Both the position numbers and the translations under genes were made by a program. Of a stretch of 64,000 bases of DNA, positions 20,703 to 30,812 are shown one piece after another. This DNA is from Phycomyces nitens (Eukaryota; Mucoromycota; Mucoromycetes; Mucorales; Phycomycetaceae): NCBI GenBank assembly GCA_022702545.1, contig JAHRBC010000008.1, positions 1,364,001 through 1,428,000 of the forward strand. Reading direction: 5' to 3'. Every line of letters starts with the position of its first letter. Position 1 is the first letter of the stretch. The notes beneath the pieces were generated by a model. It was not told where the DNA came from. It saw only the letters and a program-made list of their open reading frames with translations, and did not search any database.

Positions 20703-21937
20703 ATGTCTGCTCAAATGCTTGACCGCCTCGAATACCGTATTCATAAGAAGCGTGAACAGGAGCTACAAAGACAGAAACAAACCCAGGAGCAGAACCATGA
20801 CGATAACGAACCTGCTCCACCTGAACACCAAAAGCATCATCGAAGCACGTACAGCAGACTTAACCTCAACTTCATTAGCGAGGGAATGTGTGTATACCTC
20901 TTTAAATTCTCTCTTGATGAAATTAAAGCAATTACCACTGCACTTGGACTGGACGAAATTTGCCGTTTCTCCAGTGTTCATGTCACCAGAGACCTGGGGT
21001 TTGCCATGCTGGTAAACAGATATGCTTATTCAAGGACCACAGATGACATTTCAATGCTTATCGGAATGAGCCCAGTCAATGTCTCTGTTGTTTGTAATGG
21101 AATGGGGAGGCTCGTGTTTGAGCAAATAAAGTGGGGGCTTCAATTCAACGTCAAACACTTTTGTCCAGATAACTTGGATAAGTTTGCCGACGCAATCTTT
21201 GACAAGGGTGCCGCATTCCCCAATATTGTTGGTTTTATTGACGAAACCTTGGAACCCAGTCCGTGTCCAAACGAGAATGGCCAAGACAAAAACGGCGTAT
21301 ACAATGGCTGGAAGCATTTTCCTACCTTGAAGTACCTCTCTATTGTAACACCTGATGGGATCACCAGCAGCATGTTTGGCCTCTATGTTGGGAAAACCGA
21401 GTTTTTGCGTTTACATTTAAGCTTGAAGACACAGGAAAGGATTGAGAATTACTTGCGCTCTCCTCCTAATGACTATGGCGGATACGCATTTTATGGCGAT
21501 CCTGCTGACATGATTTCTCGATGCTTATTTATGCCGTTCAAAGGTGAAAACCTTGATGGTAATGTAAAAAAAAAATGGGTGATTGAAAATAAAGGTATTG
21601 ATATCATGCAATAGCCCAAGACAAGAAGACAAACGCGAGCATGGTAAAAGTGAGGGTTGCAATGAAATGGGAACTTGCCAAGGTCACAGAACAATTTAAT
21701 TATGCCAAATACGAGCATGCGGCAAAGCCAAAGTCAAAGACAGACGACAATGATCTAGCAAAAAATTATCTTCTCTCTACCGTATTCAAGAATATGCTAT
21801 ATTGTGTCTGTCGGGCCAAATCACGCACGAGTGAGTATTTTGGGGTAAAGCCGCCCTCTATTGAAGACTATATCTCTGGATTAAGAAGAGATTTTATAGA
21901 TGGAGATGAAATCTACATGTCTTTATTCAAAGATTAG
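20703..21937 (+). CDS. PIF/Harbinger (HARBI1-like) transposase, 392 aa
   Basis: Two exons, 20703-21558 and 21615-21937. The 56-bp intron (GTAATG...CAATAG) restores the frame, so what looks like a premature stop at 21612 is intronic. Residues 1-45 are charged and Gln-rich. About 80-150 form the helix-turn-helix region seen in HARBI1-type proteins (LVNRYAY...DISMLIGMSPVNVSVV). The DDE domain follows with D180 (GFIDET), D266 (YGDPAD) and E305 (VAMKWEL), all present. It cuts and joins DNA of its own element. A Myb-like partner ORF, usual in Harbinger elements, was not found nearby. The frame is intact, so activity cannot be excluded. Confidence 0.85.
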
Positions 21938-22877
21938 AGTATATTTTTTTTTATCTTTGATAAACTGTTTCGACAGTGTAGTGTTTGATAGACGGCTCTC
22001 TGATGTGCATAGCCGCTTTCCTTGATTTGTTGTAACCTTGGAATCCTCAGGATATTTGCTTTGGGATCACCAAGAGTTTTTGTTTGGCTTTATAGAAACA
22101 ATATTCTTATTTATATGAGCAAGGGTCTAGGTTGATTGATTGGTAGTCTTTTCTCCTCTTCAAACAGGCAGGAATCATGGTATTTTTCAGGAATCTTTGA
22201 CATCTTTATGTCTAGTCTCTTGAGCCAAGCATATAATTTTTATAGTTTCAAAAATATTCAACCAAATTTAATTAAACAAAAATATCAGATCGAAGCCTGG
22301 TATTTATTGAGGAGAAAGATGGTAGAATATGCAGATCTTGCCCAATTGTCTTTTTATAATCTACACAAGATGCAATGCATGTAATGACGTTAATATTTAG
22401 ACAATCCATGTACAGTATTGTTGAAAACATTAATTAAAAATACTTTCTTTTTTCAATGGGACCATTTGACGTGGTTTGTACCTACCAGCAATCTGTTGTT
22501 TGATATATAAGCTCTTATTTTATATAAAAGTAACGAGCGCTGCTCGTAAAAGTAATAACTAGAGTATTATTATTATTATTTAAACAAAAGTCTGGTGCAA
22601 TGAAAGGATTGTTTATTAAAGGAAATACCAGTAGTGTTCAAGTATGTATTCTATAAGAGCTCTATTAATTATGTATATTTTCAACCAGGTTAGTGTAAAA
22701 TCCAAGGGTGGTGCGTAGCTGTTCGTGAGGCTTTGCCCTGCAATGTTTATTAATGTATAACCTGATCTAGGTTGTTTATTTTTTTTATCGCTTTGTTGCG
22801 GTGTATACCACAGTAAGCGTTGGTTGTAAAGGCGTTTTTTTTCCTTGTCATGGTTTATTGAGACAGTCAAGGTTTAC
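21938..22877. other. Spacer between Harbinger gene and gag
   Basis: Contains an open frame at 22136-22384 whose second half (NLIKQKYQIEAWYLLRRKMV) looks protein-like but matches nothing I recognise. The remainder is AT-rich with a short (TTA)n run near 22566-22580. The Harbinger 3' end and the retroelement 3' part should lie here; no termini were found. Confidence 0.3.
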
Positions 22878-24173
22878 CTACAGCCTTCTCTCCACTATAT
22901 CCTCGGCTTGAGGATTTCTCGGAATATGGCTCGTCAGAACCGCTTTCTTGGCCCGAGCCACTTGGAACTCTGGACACTTGTGCCCTTGGAAATAAGTGAC
23001 CTTGTGGCAATAGTGACAAAGATCGTGTACTCTTTGGGGCTTTATGCCTTTATCCAAGTTTTGGATTACATGGCACTCCTCGCGCGAATGTCTACCTTTG
23101 GGGTGTACAGGGCAGTTTCCAGGATTGGCATTTTTGCTGCGGGGAAAACGTGGATCTTCTTTGGGCTTTTTGCTGGTTCCTACCACTCGGTGTTGCTCCT
23201 CCTGTTGTCGCTTGGTGCCATTTGGGGAAACGTCTTCCAGGGACCGAAACTCCTTCGCCACAATGTCAATAATCAAGTGAATCACCTGGTTAACGTCTTG
23301 TGGGAGACTCTTTCCAAAATTCTGAATCATTATCTGCCAGGCTCTCTCCCTGATTGGCTTGACCAAGGATGAAATGAAAATAAAGGAAAGCATTTCTCCA
23401 TTCTCAATTTCTGCAGCCATTGCAATATCCATAAATCGCTGTGCAAAAACATGTACGGGTTCTCCTGTCCGCTGGACTACATTTTTTAGCTCAAGTCTCT
23501 TTGCCCAAAGGTATTGCGGGTATCCGTATTCCATTTCCAGTTGTTCCCGCGCTTCCTTCCACCCAAGTCCCTTTCCTGCCTTGGTCTTTTCAAATACCAC
23601 GCGCTGTTGTTCATCGCATGTCAGCCAGAATAAACGTTCCCAATGCTTATCGACCGGAAGGTTATGCACCTTTAGTTGGACTTCAAAATCGTTCAAGAAA
23701 GAACGGATCGACTCATGGACCTTTTTTTCGGGATGTCTGTGAAGGCCGCCTCTCAGCTGAAAGACAGGCAAGTTTGGTGGAATGAATGAATCGAGATTTT
23801 TGCTGTGATCCTCGGCGTTCCGTTTTACAGACAAGTTTTTTAGGACTTCTTCTCCTGATATATCATCAAGTGTCTTTTGTGCTGACAAGAATGCCACCCA
23901 ACGTGCCTTGGCACTGTTTGCTGCACTCTGAGCTTCGTTGAGCTCATCGGTGGACGAATAGGGATTTCCGAGGACCTTTAAGAGTTCAGCCGAAGCCTGT
24001 TTGCGGCGAATATCCAGCTCTTTGCCAATGGCCATAACATCGAGGTTCTCAGAGATATCGTTGTTCTCGGGAACATTTATGACCAGGTCGTTGAGGGTAT
24101 TGGTGCAAGAGTTGGAGGGCTGGCTCTTGATGTTTTCTTCGTGATCTGAAAACAAGGTTGGGTGGGAGGACAT
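22878..24173 (-). CDS. Retroelement gag-like protein, 431 aa
   Basis: Start at ATG 24173 (MSSHPTLFSDHEEN). Residues 1-140 are acidic and helical. About 170-300 is a retrotransposon-gag-like capsid region (SFLNDFEVQLKVHNL, HWERLFWLTC, WKEAREQLEMEYGYPQYLWA, VHVFAQRFMDIA). The C-terminal 100 residues carry Cys/His clusters CPVHPKGRHSREEC and CHYCHKVTYFQGHKC, two zinc-knuckle-like modules. No protease or polymerase follows on the same strand, so this is either a truncated Ty3/gypsy-type element or a gag-only (possibly co-opted) gene. The frame is fully open, unlike most element relics here. Confidence 0.7.
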   Translation of the reverse strand: MSSHPTLFSDHEENIKSQPSNSCTNTLNDLVINVPENNDISENLDVMAIGKELDIRRKQASAELLKVLGNPYSSTDELNEAQSAANSAKARWVAFLSAQKTLDDISGEEVLKNLSVKRNAEDHSKNLDSFIPPNLPVFQLRGGLHRHPEKKVHESIRSFLNDFEVQLKVHNLPVDKHWERLFWLTCDEQQRVVFEKTKAGKGLGWKEAREQLEMEYGYPQYLWAKRLELKNVVQRTGEPVHVFAQRFMDIAMAAEIENGEMLSFIFISSLVKPIRERAWQIMIQNFGKSLPQDVNQVIHLIIDIVAKEFRSLEDVSPNGTKRQQEEQHRVVGTSKKPKEDPRFPRSKNANPGNCPVHPKGRHSREECHVIQNLDKGIKPQRVHDLCHYCHKVTYFQGHKCPEFQVARAKKAVLTSHIPRNPQAEDIVERRL

Positions 24174-24229
24174 CTTTATACAAAGAAAAAATATGTATTT
24201 AAGAGAAAGGTACTCTGGGCTATCCACGA

Positions 24230-24900
24230 AAAAAATTATTATTATTATTATTATTATTATTTATATGATTATTCAAATCCCATTGTCAATTTAAATCCCT
24301 GTTGTTCAATGGTTGGTTGCCGTGGTACAGTCATTTCAAGCGATTATAAAGAGTGTATGTGATATGTCGGGACTGCAAGCTGTTTTTAACCGGTTGAATG
24401 ATATATCACAAGAGTAGTTCTTTTTTAACCAAAAAAAAAGAGTATAAAGACGTCGTTTTATTTCAATAAAACAAGTTGCATTTATACTATCTTAAAGATA
24501 TTTCGCTAGAATCCAGGTACTGGAAACCAACAGCAAAAGGTTTAGTATTCTCAAACAAGAGATTGTATTGGCCATATTAGGATTCAGATTCTATGAGCGA
24601 TATGCTCACCACACCCAGTGAAAAAAAAAAAGTTCCCGATTTGGCCAATATTTTTGTATACCGCCATTTTTATTTGCTTTTTATGGAATCAATATTTAGA
24701 TGTCCGCGCTTGTCCATTTATGTCACAATTGACACGTAGGGCACTTGGGTGGGTCAAGGTAACTATAGTTACGGCACCATATATTATGAGAAGGGACACT
24801 CGGGTTATCTAGCGTCTATAGAGCCACAAACAATAATGTTTAATAGAATAAAAATGTATACTCATTTCCAAAAAAAACTGTCAAGCAAACAAACGATTAT
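24230..24900. other. No gene seen; ATT microsatellite
   Basis: An (ATT)n tract lies at about 24234-24261, followed by AT-rich sequence. LTRs for the gag at 22.9-24.2 kb were looked for here and not found. Confidence 0.4.
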
Positions 24901-26750
24901 TATTACTATGTACAGCTGGTTTTGCTTCACGACAGGCAAGGCTGATGCTCCAATTGACGCCACTGCGCTTGGTTACCCAGATATCAGGACAGCTTTGTGA
25001 AGATTCGTTTGTTGGTCCGACGCAGGTAAATGGCTTTGGCTGGATCATCAAAGAGACCAGCCAAGAAGCGTTCTACGAAACGAGAGCAAAGATTATTTTC
25101 ATTAATGTCTTTATCTAATGCAACAAAAGAAAGCTTTGATGCCAGGTTTGACAATGCCTTGGCCATCCTCTTTTTTTTTTTCTTTGGCTTGTAGCGACAT
25201 TGCCCTCAACTGAATTTTAGATGTGTCACGATCGATATCATTATGCAAAAACTGCTCAATGATACCAAGAAAGTTGATTGTGGTTGTGAGGGGGAAATGG
25301 TAGGCGTTTGATGTTGAATACTCGTTTGATGTATTCATTGGTTGCCAACCAGTCACTGGCCAACAAATGGCTTTATCTCATTCGAATATTTATGAGGGTC
25401 CAAAGAGTAACACTGGGCGTCGATGCAAAGGCCAGAATCAACTTATCCTTTAACGATTGCTTCTAATTGTGTACTGTCAATGAAGCCATCATCGCACAGA
25501 GAGCATCTGACATGTCGAAACCGTTGACCACTCGGTGCTCCCCGAATGACGGATTCAAATTCAAGCCATCATGACAAAGAGCTTTATATTATCGTTTTTG
25601 GCTAATGTTAATCGATGAAGAACTACCACTGCTTTTAATGGAATCATGAGATGTTCTTGAGTGCGAGTAGGTTGGAGTCCCAGATTCTTGTTTATTTGGC
25701 TTTTCCTACTGTTGTATCTAATGAGGAAGGTGATGGTGACGTACAGCCATGAAATGGCCTTTTTAGATTGGCAATGCTAGAAAAGTGATTGACACAACAA
25801 GGACAAGCATAGTGTTGGCTAATAATGACATCCTTTTTTTTTTGGAGGAGCTAGAGAGTTTATTAATGCACAGACAAGTGTTGTCATGTCGCCAAACTTT
25901 GCCAAGGCAAATAGGGAATAAGAAATGATGTTGGAACACAAGATGACGTCGCAAGCTTTGTGCAAAAGAAAGTTTATATTTGCATTCTTTGCTTCCAAAA
26001 CAGCAATGAACAAGGAATACGCACTGCAAAAAAAAACTATGGAATTTCAGCTCTGAATCATATCGATTAAACTGAGAAGAGCTTACGACTTGAATCAGCT
26101 CTTTTCTTGATTGCTTACTTTGGACGGCATTAAGAATACTAGGCAGTTCTACACTGATCTTAATTGATTCAGTAGATCTAGGCACATAAGAAACCTGGTA
26201 CATCTTGTGCGATTGAGAGCACTATTCAAGCCACCTTTCTCATAAATATCCGTCTCTTTTGGCGTGCAATCACTGTACACTAAATCATCTCTTACTCTTA
26301 AATTTGGGGCTGTCGTGGACGCCTATTTCCTCCAACTAATAGCCTCTCTTGCATATTCCACTGTGTTACTATATAATATTAATCCAAGAAACTATTGACT
26401 ATGGTTTCAATCTTACTCTAGTTGGACATCTAGGCGGTCTGATTAGGTCTAAAAAGAAAATTAATTACCTAGACAAACGCAAACGGAACTTTAGTGTGGT
26501 ACCAGTATTGGTTTATCAGTTGTGATATATGTTACACGCCTACACAAAACCCTCTTTTCTTTTTTTTGGTTTCCATTGTCTAGTATTGTTGCAGATGATA
26601 CTTCAGCCTGATTGTTGTCTGTGCTGAATTGATAAACCTTTAATCGAATTCTTGTCAAAGATTCAACACTCTTCTTCCTACTCTCGGCCGACGCTCCCTC
26701 GATAATGTTTCTACCTTTATATTTGTGCACAATTGAGCGAGACAATCAGG
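24901..26750 (-). pseudogene. Decayed PD...ExK Mucorales-family gene
   Basis: Minus-strand blocks in order: 26491-26745 (unclear); 25763-26203 with an intron-like GTAAGC...GCAG inside; 25111-25356; 24984-25166 (NENNLCSRFVERFLAGLFDD, then AKAIYLRRTN); and, after a one-base frame change, CPDIWVTKRSGVNWSISLAC followed by REAKP at about 24950-25000. The last block again shows PD...ExK with the same spacing class as the gene at 10.0-11.5 kb. The mixture of frames and stops argues that it is inactive. I recognise the SRFVxxFLxGLFDD and YLRxTN motifs as typical of large hypothetical protein families of Mucorales. Confidence 0.5.
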
Positions 26751-26951
26751 TATATGGATCTAGATTATGAGAAAAAAAAATAGAGTAAAAGCAGAATGGC
26801 TGTATTACATGCTATATCTGCTCAAGATCAATTGAAATAAACCCGAGAATACCAAGCCATGATTATGAAAAAAAAACAGGACGATAAGTATGCGAGTATA
26901 AACACAATCGCAAGACGTCAAATCAATTTTGCAACCAAAACATCTAGTTGG

Positions 26952-27306
26952 TCCAAACCTGTTTATATACTGATATTTTTGTAGGAATATTAGTAATTAA
27001 TAAACTCTCTTTTTCTTTTTCTTCTTTCGATTGCATGGCGCCATAAGATCACAAAAGTATCTCATCCATAGGTGTGATTACACAAACCAAGGCTGATCAA
27101 GTACTCTTTATATATGCTTGACCAAGTGTGAATACAAGCCAGAAGGCTGCAACACTGACACACATGTACGGTCTATATTCATGATATCCTAAATTTGTAC
27201 TTTTGTGAGAGAGAGAGTGTGTGTAGTTCTGGGATTTAAAGTGTATCGGCATTTTAGGCTAAAAAAAGCTAATTACAATAAAAGTGAGAGATTTGCATTT
27301 TAATTT
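26952..27306 (+). repeat. 355-bp inverted repeat, left arm
   Basis: The reverse complement of 27662-28015 matches this arm over its full length, with two substitutions and one single-base indel seen by eye. The arm contains the TATA-like GTATATAAACAGG block (on the minus strand), a (GA)n tract and a TGGCGCCA palindrome. It is a mirrored copy of the peroxiredoxin promoter pointing left. Confidence 0.9.
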
Positions 27307-27661
27307 TCCAAGCTTTAATGACATGTATAAACAAATAATCATGAGTATTGAATAAACAATGTCATCTACTACCATCCAGTGGTAGATGATATAGAATAGA
27401 CATTTATTTGATAAAACACAAGGCACAATTTCAATACTAGATATTGTGCGATAAGAATATTGGTTAAAGTGTCCATGTTAAATTGAAGAAAAATGACGTT
27501 GAAATCTATTCCATGTATTCTTATGATATCAATGCTAGCTATAAAAAAAAGTGCAAGCATAATCTATAGAATAAAGTACAAAATATCACTCTGTTATTGA
27601 CATGTACTTGGTCAAAAACGTTTTCAAGAACTCTTTCTTTTTTATATTAAAAAATAAAAAC
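27307..27661. other. Spacer of the inverted repeat
   Basis: 355 bp of unique AT-rich DNA between the arms, about the same length as each arm. It includes a small hairpin (TCATCTAC...GTAGATGA near 27362-27389). No ORF of note. Confidence 0.5.
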
Positions 27662-28015
27662 AAATTAAAATGCAAATCTCTCACTTTTATTGTAATTAGC
27701 TTTTTTTAGCCTAAAATGCCGATACACTTTAAATCCCAGAACTACACACACTCTCTCTCTCACAAAAGTACAAATTTAGGATATCATGAATATAGACCGT
27801 ACATGTGTGTCAGTGTTGCAGCCTTCTGGCTTGTATTCACACTTGGTCAAGCATATATAAAGAGTACTTGATCAACCTTGGTTTGTGTAATCACACCTAT
27901 GGATGAGATACTTTTGTGATCTTATGGCGCCATGCAATCAAAGAAGAAAAAGAAAAAGAGAGTTTATTAATTACTAATATTCCTACAAAAATACCAGTAT
28001 ATAAACAGGTTTGGA
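27662..28015 (+). promoter_or_regulatory. 355-bp inverted repeat, right arm = peroxiredoxin promoter
   Basis: This arm ends 57 bp before the peroxiredoxin ATG and includes AGTATATAAACAGG at about 27997-28010, a well placed TATA box. The CT-rich tract (28021-28040) between arm and start codon is typical of fungal 5' leaders. Confidence 0.7.
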
Positions 28016-28072
28016 TCCCTAACCTTCTTTCTCTCTACTCGGACAATTTGCCCTGACTTTTACCTCAACACA

Positions 28073-28873
28073 ATGTCTCTTCGACTTGGATCTATTGCCC
28101 CTGGTAAGTCATTGGCCGGCATATGCGCGTGTGCTGATTTGTATGTAGACTTTGAAGCCCTGACCACAAAGGGTCCTATCAAGTTCCATGAGTTTATTGG
28201 TGACAAGTGGGCCGTCTTGTTTTCCCACCCTGCAGATTTTAGTGAGTTTCATCATAGAAAAAGACGAAATCTAATGGTTCTTTAGCTCCTGTATGTACGA
28301 CCGAGTTAGGGCTGGTGGCTGCTCTGCAAGATGAATTTGAGGCCCGTGACGTGAATGTGATTGGCTTGTCTGCGAATGGTTTGGAATCCCATAAAAAGTG
28401 GATCTCGGATATCAATGAGATCAGCAATGTCCAGCTCAATTTCCCTATTATTGCTGATGATAGCCGCAAGGTTTCTGTCCTCTATGACATGCTGGACCGC
28501 CAGGCAAGTCATCCAAAAGAAAAAACATGCAATGCACGCGTGGTATTAACGCCTCTTGTAGGATGCCACTAACCTTGACACCAAGGGAATTCCATTCACT
28601 ATTCGGTCGGTGTTCATTATTGACCCCAAAAAGACCATCCGCCTCATCCTGTCCTACCCTGCCTCGACTGGCCGCAACTTTGACGAGATATTGCGTGTGA
28701 TCGACTCCCTCCAGCTTGGAGACAAGTACCGTATCACTACTCCTGGAAACTGGAAAAAGGGAGACGATGTTATTGTCCATCCCAGCGTATCAACCGAGGA
28801 AGCCCAGACCTTGTTTCCAAAGGGTGTGCGCGTGGTGAAGCCTTATTTACGCCTGACTCCTTCTCCATTCTAA
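28073..28873 (+). CDS. 1-Cys peroxiredoxin (Prx6 type), 217 aa
   Basis: Four exons: 28073-28103, 28149-28241, 28286-28503, 28562-28873. The first intron (45 bp) is a multiple of three and could be mistaken for coding; removing it restores the conserved APDFEA motif. The third intron starts GCAAGT, a GC-AG intron. Thr42 and Cys45 lie in the signature HPADFTPVCTTE; Cys45 is the peroxidatic cysteine that reduces H2O2 and organic or lipid peroxides. An Arg in the TIRSVFIIDP block completes the active site. There is no resolving cysteine in the usual C-terminal VCP motif, consistent with the 1-Cys class. Length fits the family (about 220 aa). No targeting peptide is evident, so it is probably cytosolic. 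The promoter is half of a large inverted repeat. Confidence 0.93.
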
Positions 28874-29093
28874 AAAACATTATACTTAGTATTATAGTAT
28901 ATTCTGAACATTCTTGTTTAACCCATTTAAATTTTTTTTATCAGACATTTGACCAGCCGACTCAGCTGCAATATACATAAATAATGTGTTTACAGTAATA
29001 AAACATATATATATATATATATAATATAATAACAATAATAATTATAAACACTTGTTTATTTGTTCCTTCTTCTTTTTTTTTTACTCTACTACA
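28874..29093. promoter_or_regulatory. Intergenic region with AT repeat
   Basis: Holds the peroxiredoxin 3' UTR and, before the small ORF, an (AT)n run at about 29006-29025 followed by a pyrimidine-rich leader. Confidence 0.4.
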
Positions 29094-29270
29094 ATGGATA
29101 TCGGCCAACTCCAAGACGTCTACAAGCCCACCTGCGACAAGCCAGACACCTGCACTGACGACGATGTCACAAATATCGGTGACTACCCAGCCATCCACAT
29201 CCATCACCAGCCCACCACTCCAGACCACAAACCCAAAGACGAACCCCCAAAGCCAAAGGAAAAGGCCTAG
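29094..29270 (+). CDS. Small hydrophilic protein, 58 aa
   Basis: ATG at 29094 in good context (ACAATGG), preceded by a TATA-like AT tract and a CT-rich leader of the same type as the peroxiredoxin gene. The protein is MDIGQLQDVYKPTCDKPDTC at the start, His-rich in the middle (HIHHQ) and ends in a Lys/Pro/Glu run (PKDEPPKPKEKA). It is very hydrophilic, with two cysteines and no membrane segment. No family was recognised. GC content and codon use are higher than in the surroundings, which supports coding. Confidence 0.5.
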   Translation: MDIGQLQDVYKPTCDKPDTCTDDDVTNIGDYPAIHIHHQPTTPDHKPKDEPPKPKEKA

Positions 29271-29626
29271 AGTCAAGAGGGACACAACTGCAGTGGTCCT
29301 AAATATTCTATAAATCTATATACCAACCTTTTTGTCATGCCAACCGTTACACACCCACATTATTTGTTTGTTTTTGACATGTACAATATTTATAAGCGCT
29401 GCTCAGCCAATGAACAAATGATACATGTATTATGAGGCTTGAATGCAGTATATAGTTTTTTATTTTATTTTATTTTATTTTAATAAAGTGTATGTAAATG
29501 TATGTGGCATGTATGTAAGTGTATATATGTATATATTGATTAATTTGTACACAGAGAACCTTTCTTATTGTATTCTACATGGTTGGCGTATATATGTACA
29601 AAAGGATATAAACAGTTTAGGAGCGC

Positions 29627-30308
29627 TTAGATGGAAAGATCAACTCGGTGCTTAATGACAAATTCGTTGAATTCCCTTTCGCTGACCCAGGCCTCATAGT
29701 GAATTAGCTGCAGAAATGATAATTCGAGTTGAAAGATGTCCTTGAGATGGAATATTCCATTACACATGTCGCACAATCGTCTGTTGGTTAATGGGCCAAT
29801 ATGGGACGGGCGATTTGGTGATTCTGCCAAGGTTTGATGAGGTACCGCAGTCGAGTGGCAATAGTCGGGTGTCCATGGGGTATCCTGCAAGAACTTTGAG
29901 GCGAGCAAGAGGGCGCCCAGAAATAGACGGTGACATGTGTCTTGGTTACCGACTGCATTATGGGGCAGATTTAGTTTTGCTCTGCCGAGATAAATCAAGG
30001 CCACCAAGGCCGTTCTATAGTTGACGCCGGCTTGGTAGGTAATCTTGTGGATAAAATAAACTAGTTCCGGAAGCGGTCGTGGGTTCAGAGTGCGTTGACG
30101 AGTGGGTTTGATTGGGAGCAAGTCGCACAGGGTCATTGCAATGAGATCTGTTTGAGGAAACGCGTTAGGATTTGTGGGATTCACAGTCGGTGCTCCTACC
30201 GATCAGAGCAGACGGAAGGGGTCTCCAGTAAAACGACGATTGGCTGCCGACGGGGTAGTAATGGTAAGAAGGGAGGCTTGGTTCAGGTGGCGTGTAGGTC
30301 TGGATCAT
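29627..30308 (-). CDS. PCL/Pho80-type cyclin, 209 aa
   Basis: Two exons, 30200-30308 and 29627-30147, joined across a 52-bp intron (GTAGGA, branch CCTAAC, ACAG). The unspliced frame offers a false N-terminus. The cyclin box covers about residues 55-195: FIHKITYQAGVNYRTALVAL, IYLGRAKLNL, HRLFLGALLLASKFLQD, then LCDMCNGIFHLKDIFQLELS and an EREFNEFV end. This matches Pcl1/2- or Pho80-like cyclins that activate the Pho85 kinase (cell cycle, phosphate and glycogen control in yeast). An insert of about 30 residues (Pro/His/Thr-rich) follows the SKFLQD helix. The N-terminus is Tyr/Pro-rich. Convergent with the small ORF at 29.1 kb; 3' end toward it. Confidence 0.85.
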
Positions 30309-30812
30309 GACGGTGGGCAGAGGGGTATTGGTGCAAAACATTTGTAATGAAAGGAAGGGTAATGGAATCTAAAATGGCTTAAATACCATTTTGCAAATTA
30401 TGCTCTCAAATTGCTTTTTACAGAAAAAAAAACCAGGTCCAATGGACTCGGATGGTCTTGTCCCGATCTTTATTACCATTCAATTTCTCTTTACAGACAT
30501 TTCTTTCCTGAAGCCCAAGTTTATAACATGGTCTGACCGGTCTTCCCTTAAAGAGTGTTTCCGAACCACACACAAACACACACACATTTTAAAATAAAAA
30601 ATTCTGTGTACAATATTATATATATATATATATATATTTTTAATATTTGACATCACTTTTACTCAAGTAGGCTTCTTATCTCCATATATACAAAGGGGGG
30701 AATAAACATGCGTTGGGTATCATCCTTGTCAAATCCTGACAGCCAATCAATCGTTATCTTCCAAATCAATAAATACATATAGTTACGTAGAGTATTTCTC
30801 TTCTTTAATTAA
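30309..30812. other. Cyclin upstream and transporter 3' flank
   Basis: Contains an (AC)n-like run at about 30568-30586 and an (AT)n run at 30616-30640. No gene was seen. Confidence 0.4.

Noticed and set aside
20703..21614. Harbinger transposase as a truncated 303-aa pseudogene
   Set aside because: The stop lies in a 56-bp GT-AG intron; splicing joins the frame to the block with the last catalytic Glu.
22845..23372. 175-aa plus-strand open frame
   Set aside because: It is the antisense shadow of the gag gene at 22878-24173; no domain, and the gag reading is clearly the coding one.
27369..27560. 63-aa minus-strand ORF in the inverted-repeat spacer
   Set aside because: Low-complexity hydrophobic translation without codon bias or context; not supportable.
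28104..28148. In-frame 15-residue insert in the peroxiredoxin N-terminus
   Set aside because: It is bounded by GTAAGT...TGTAG and its removal restores APDFEA, so it is a 45-bp intron.
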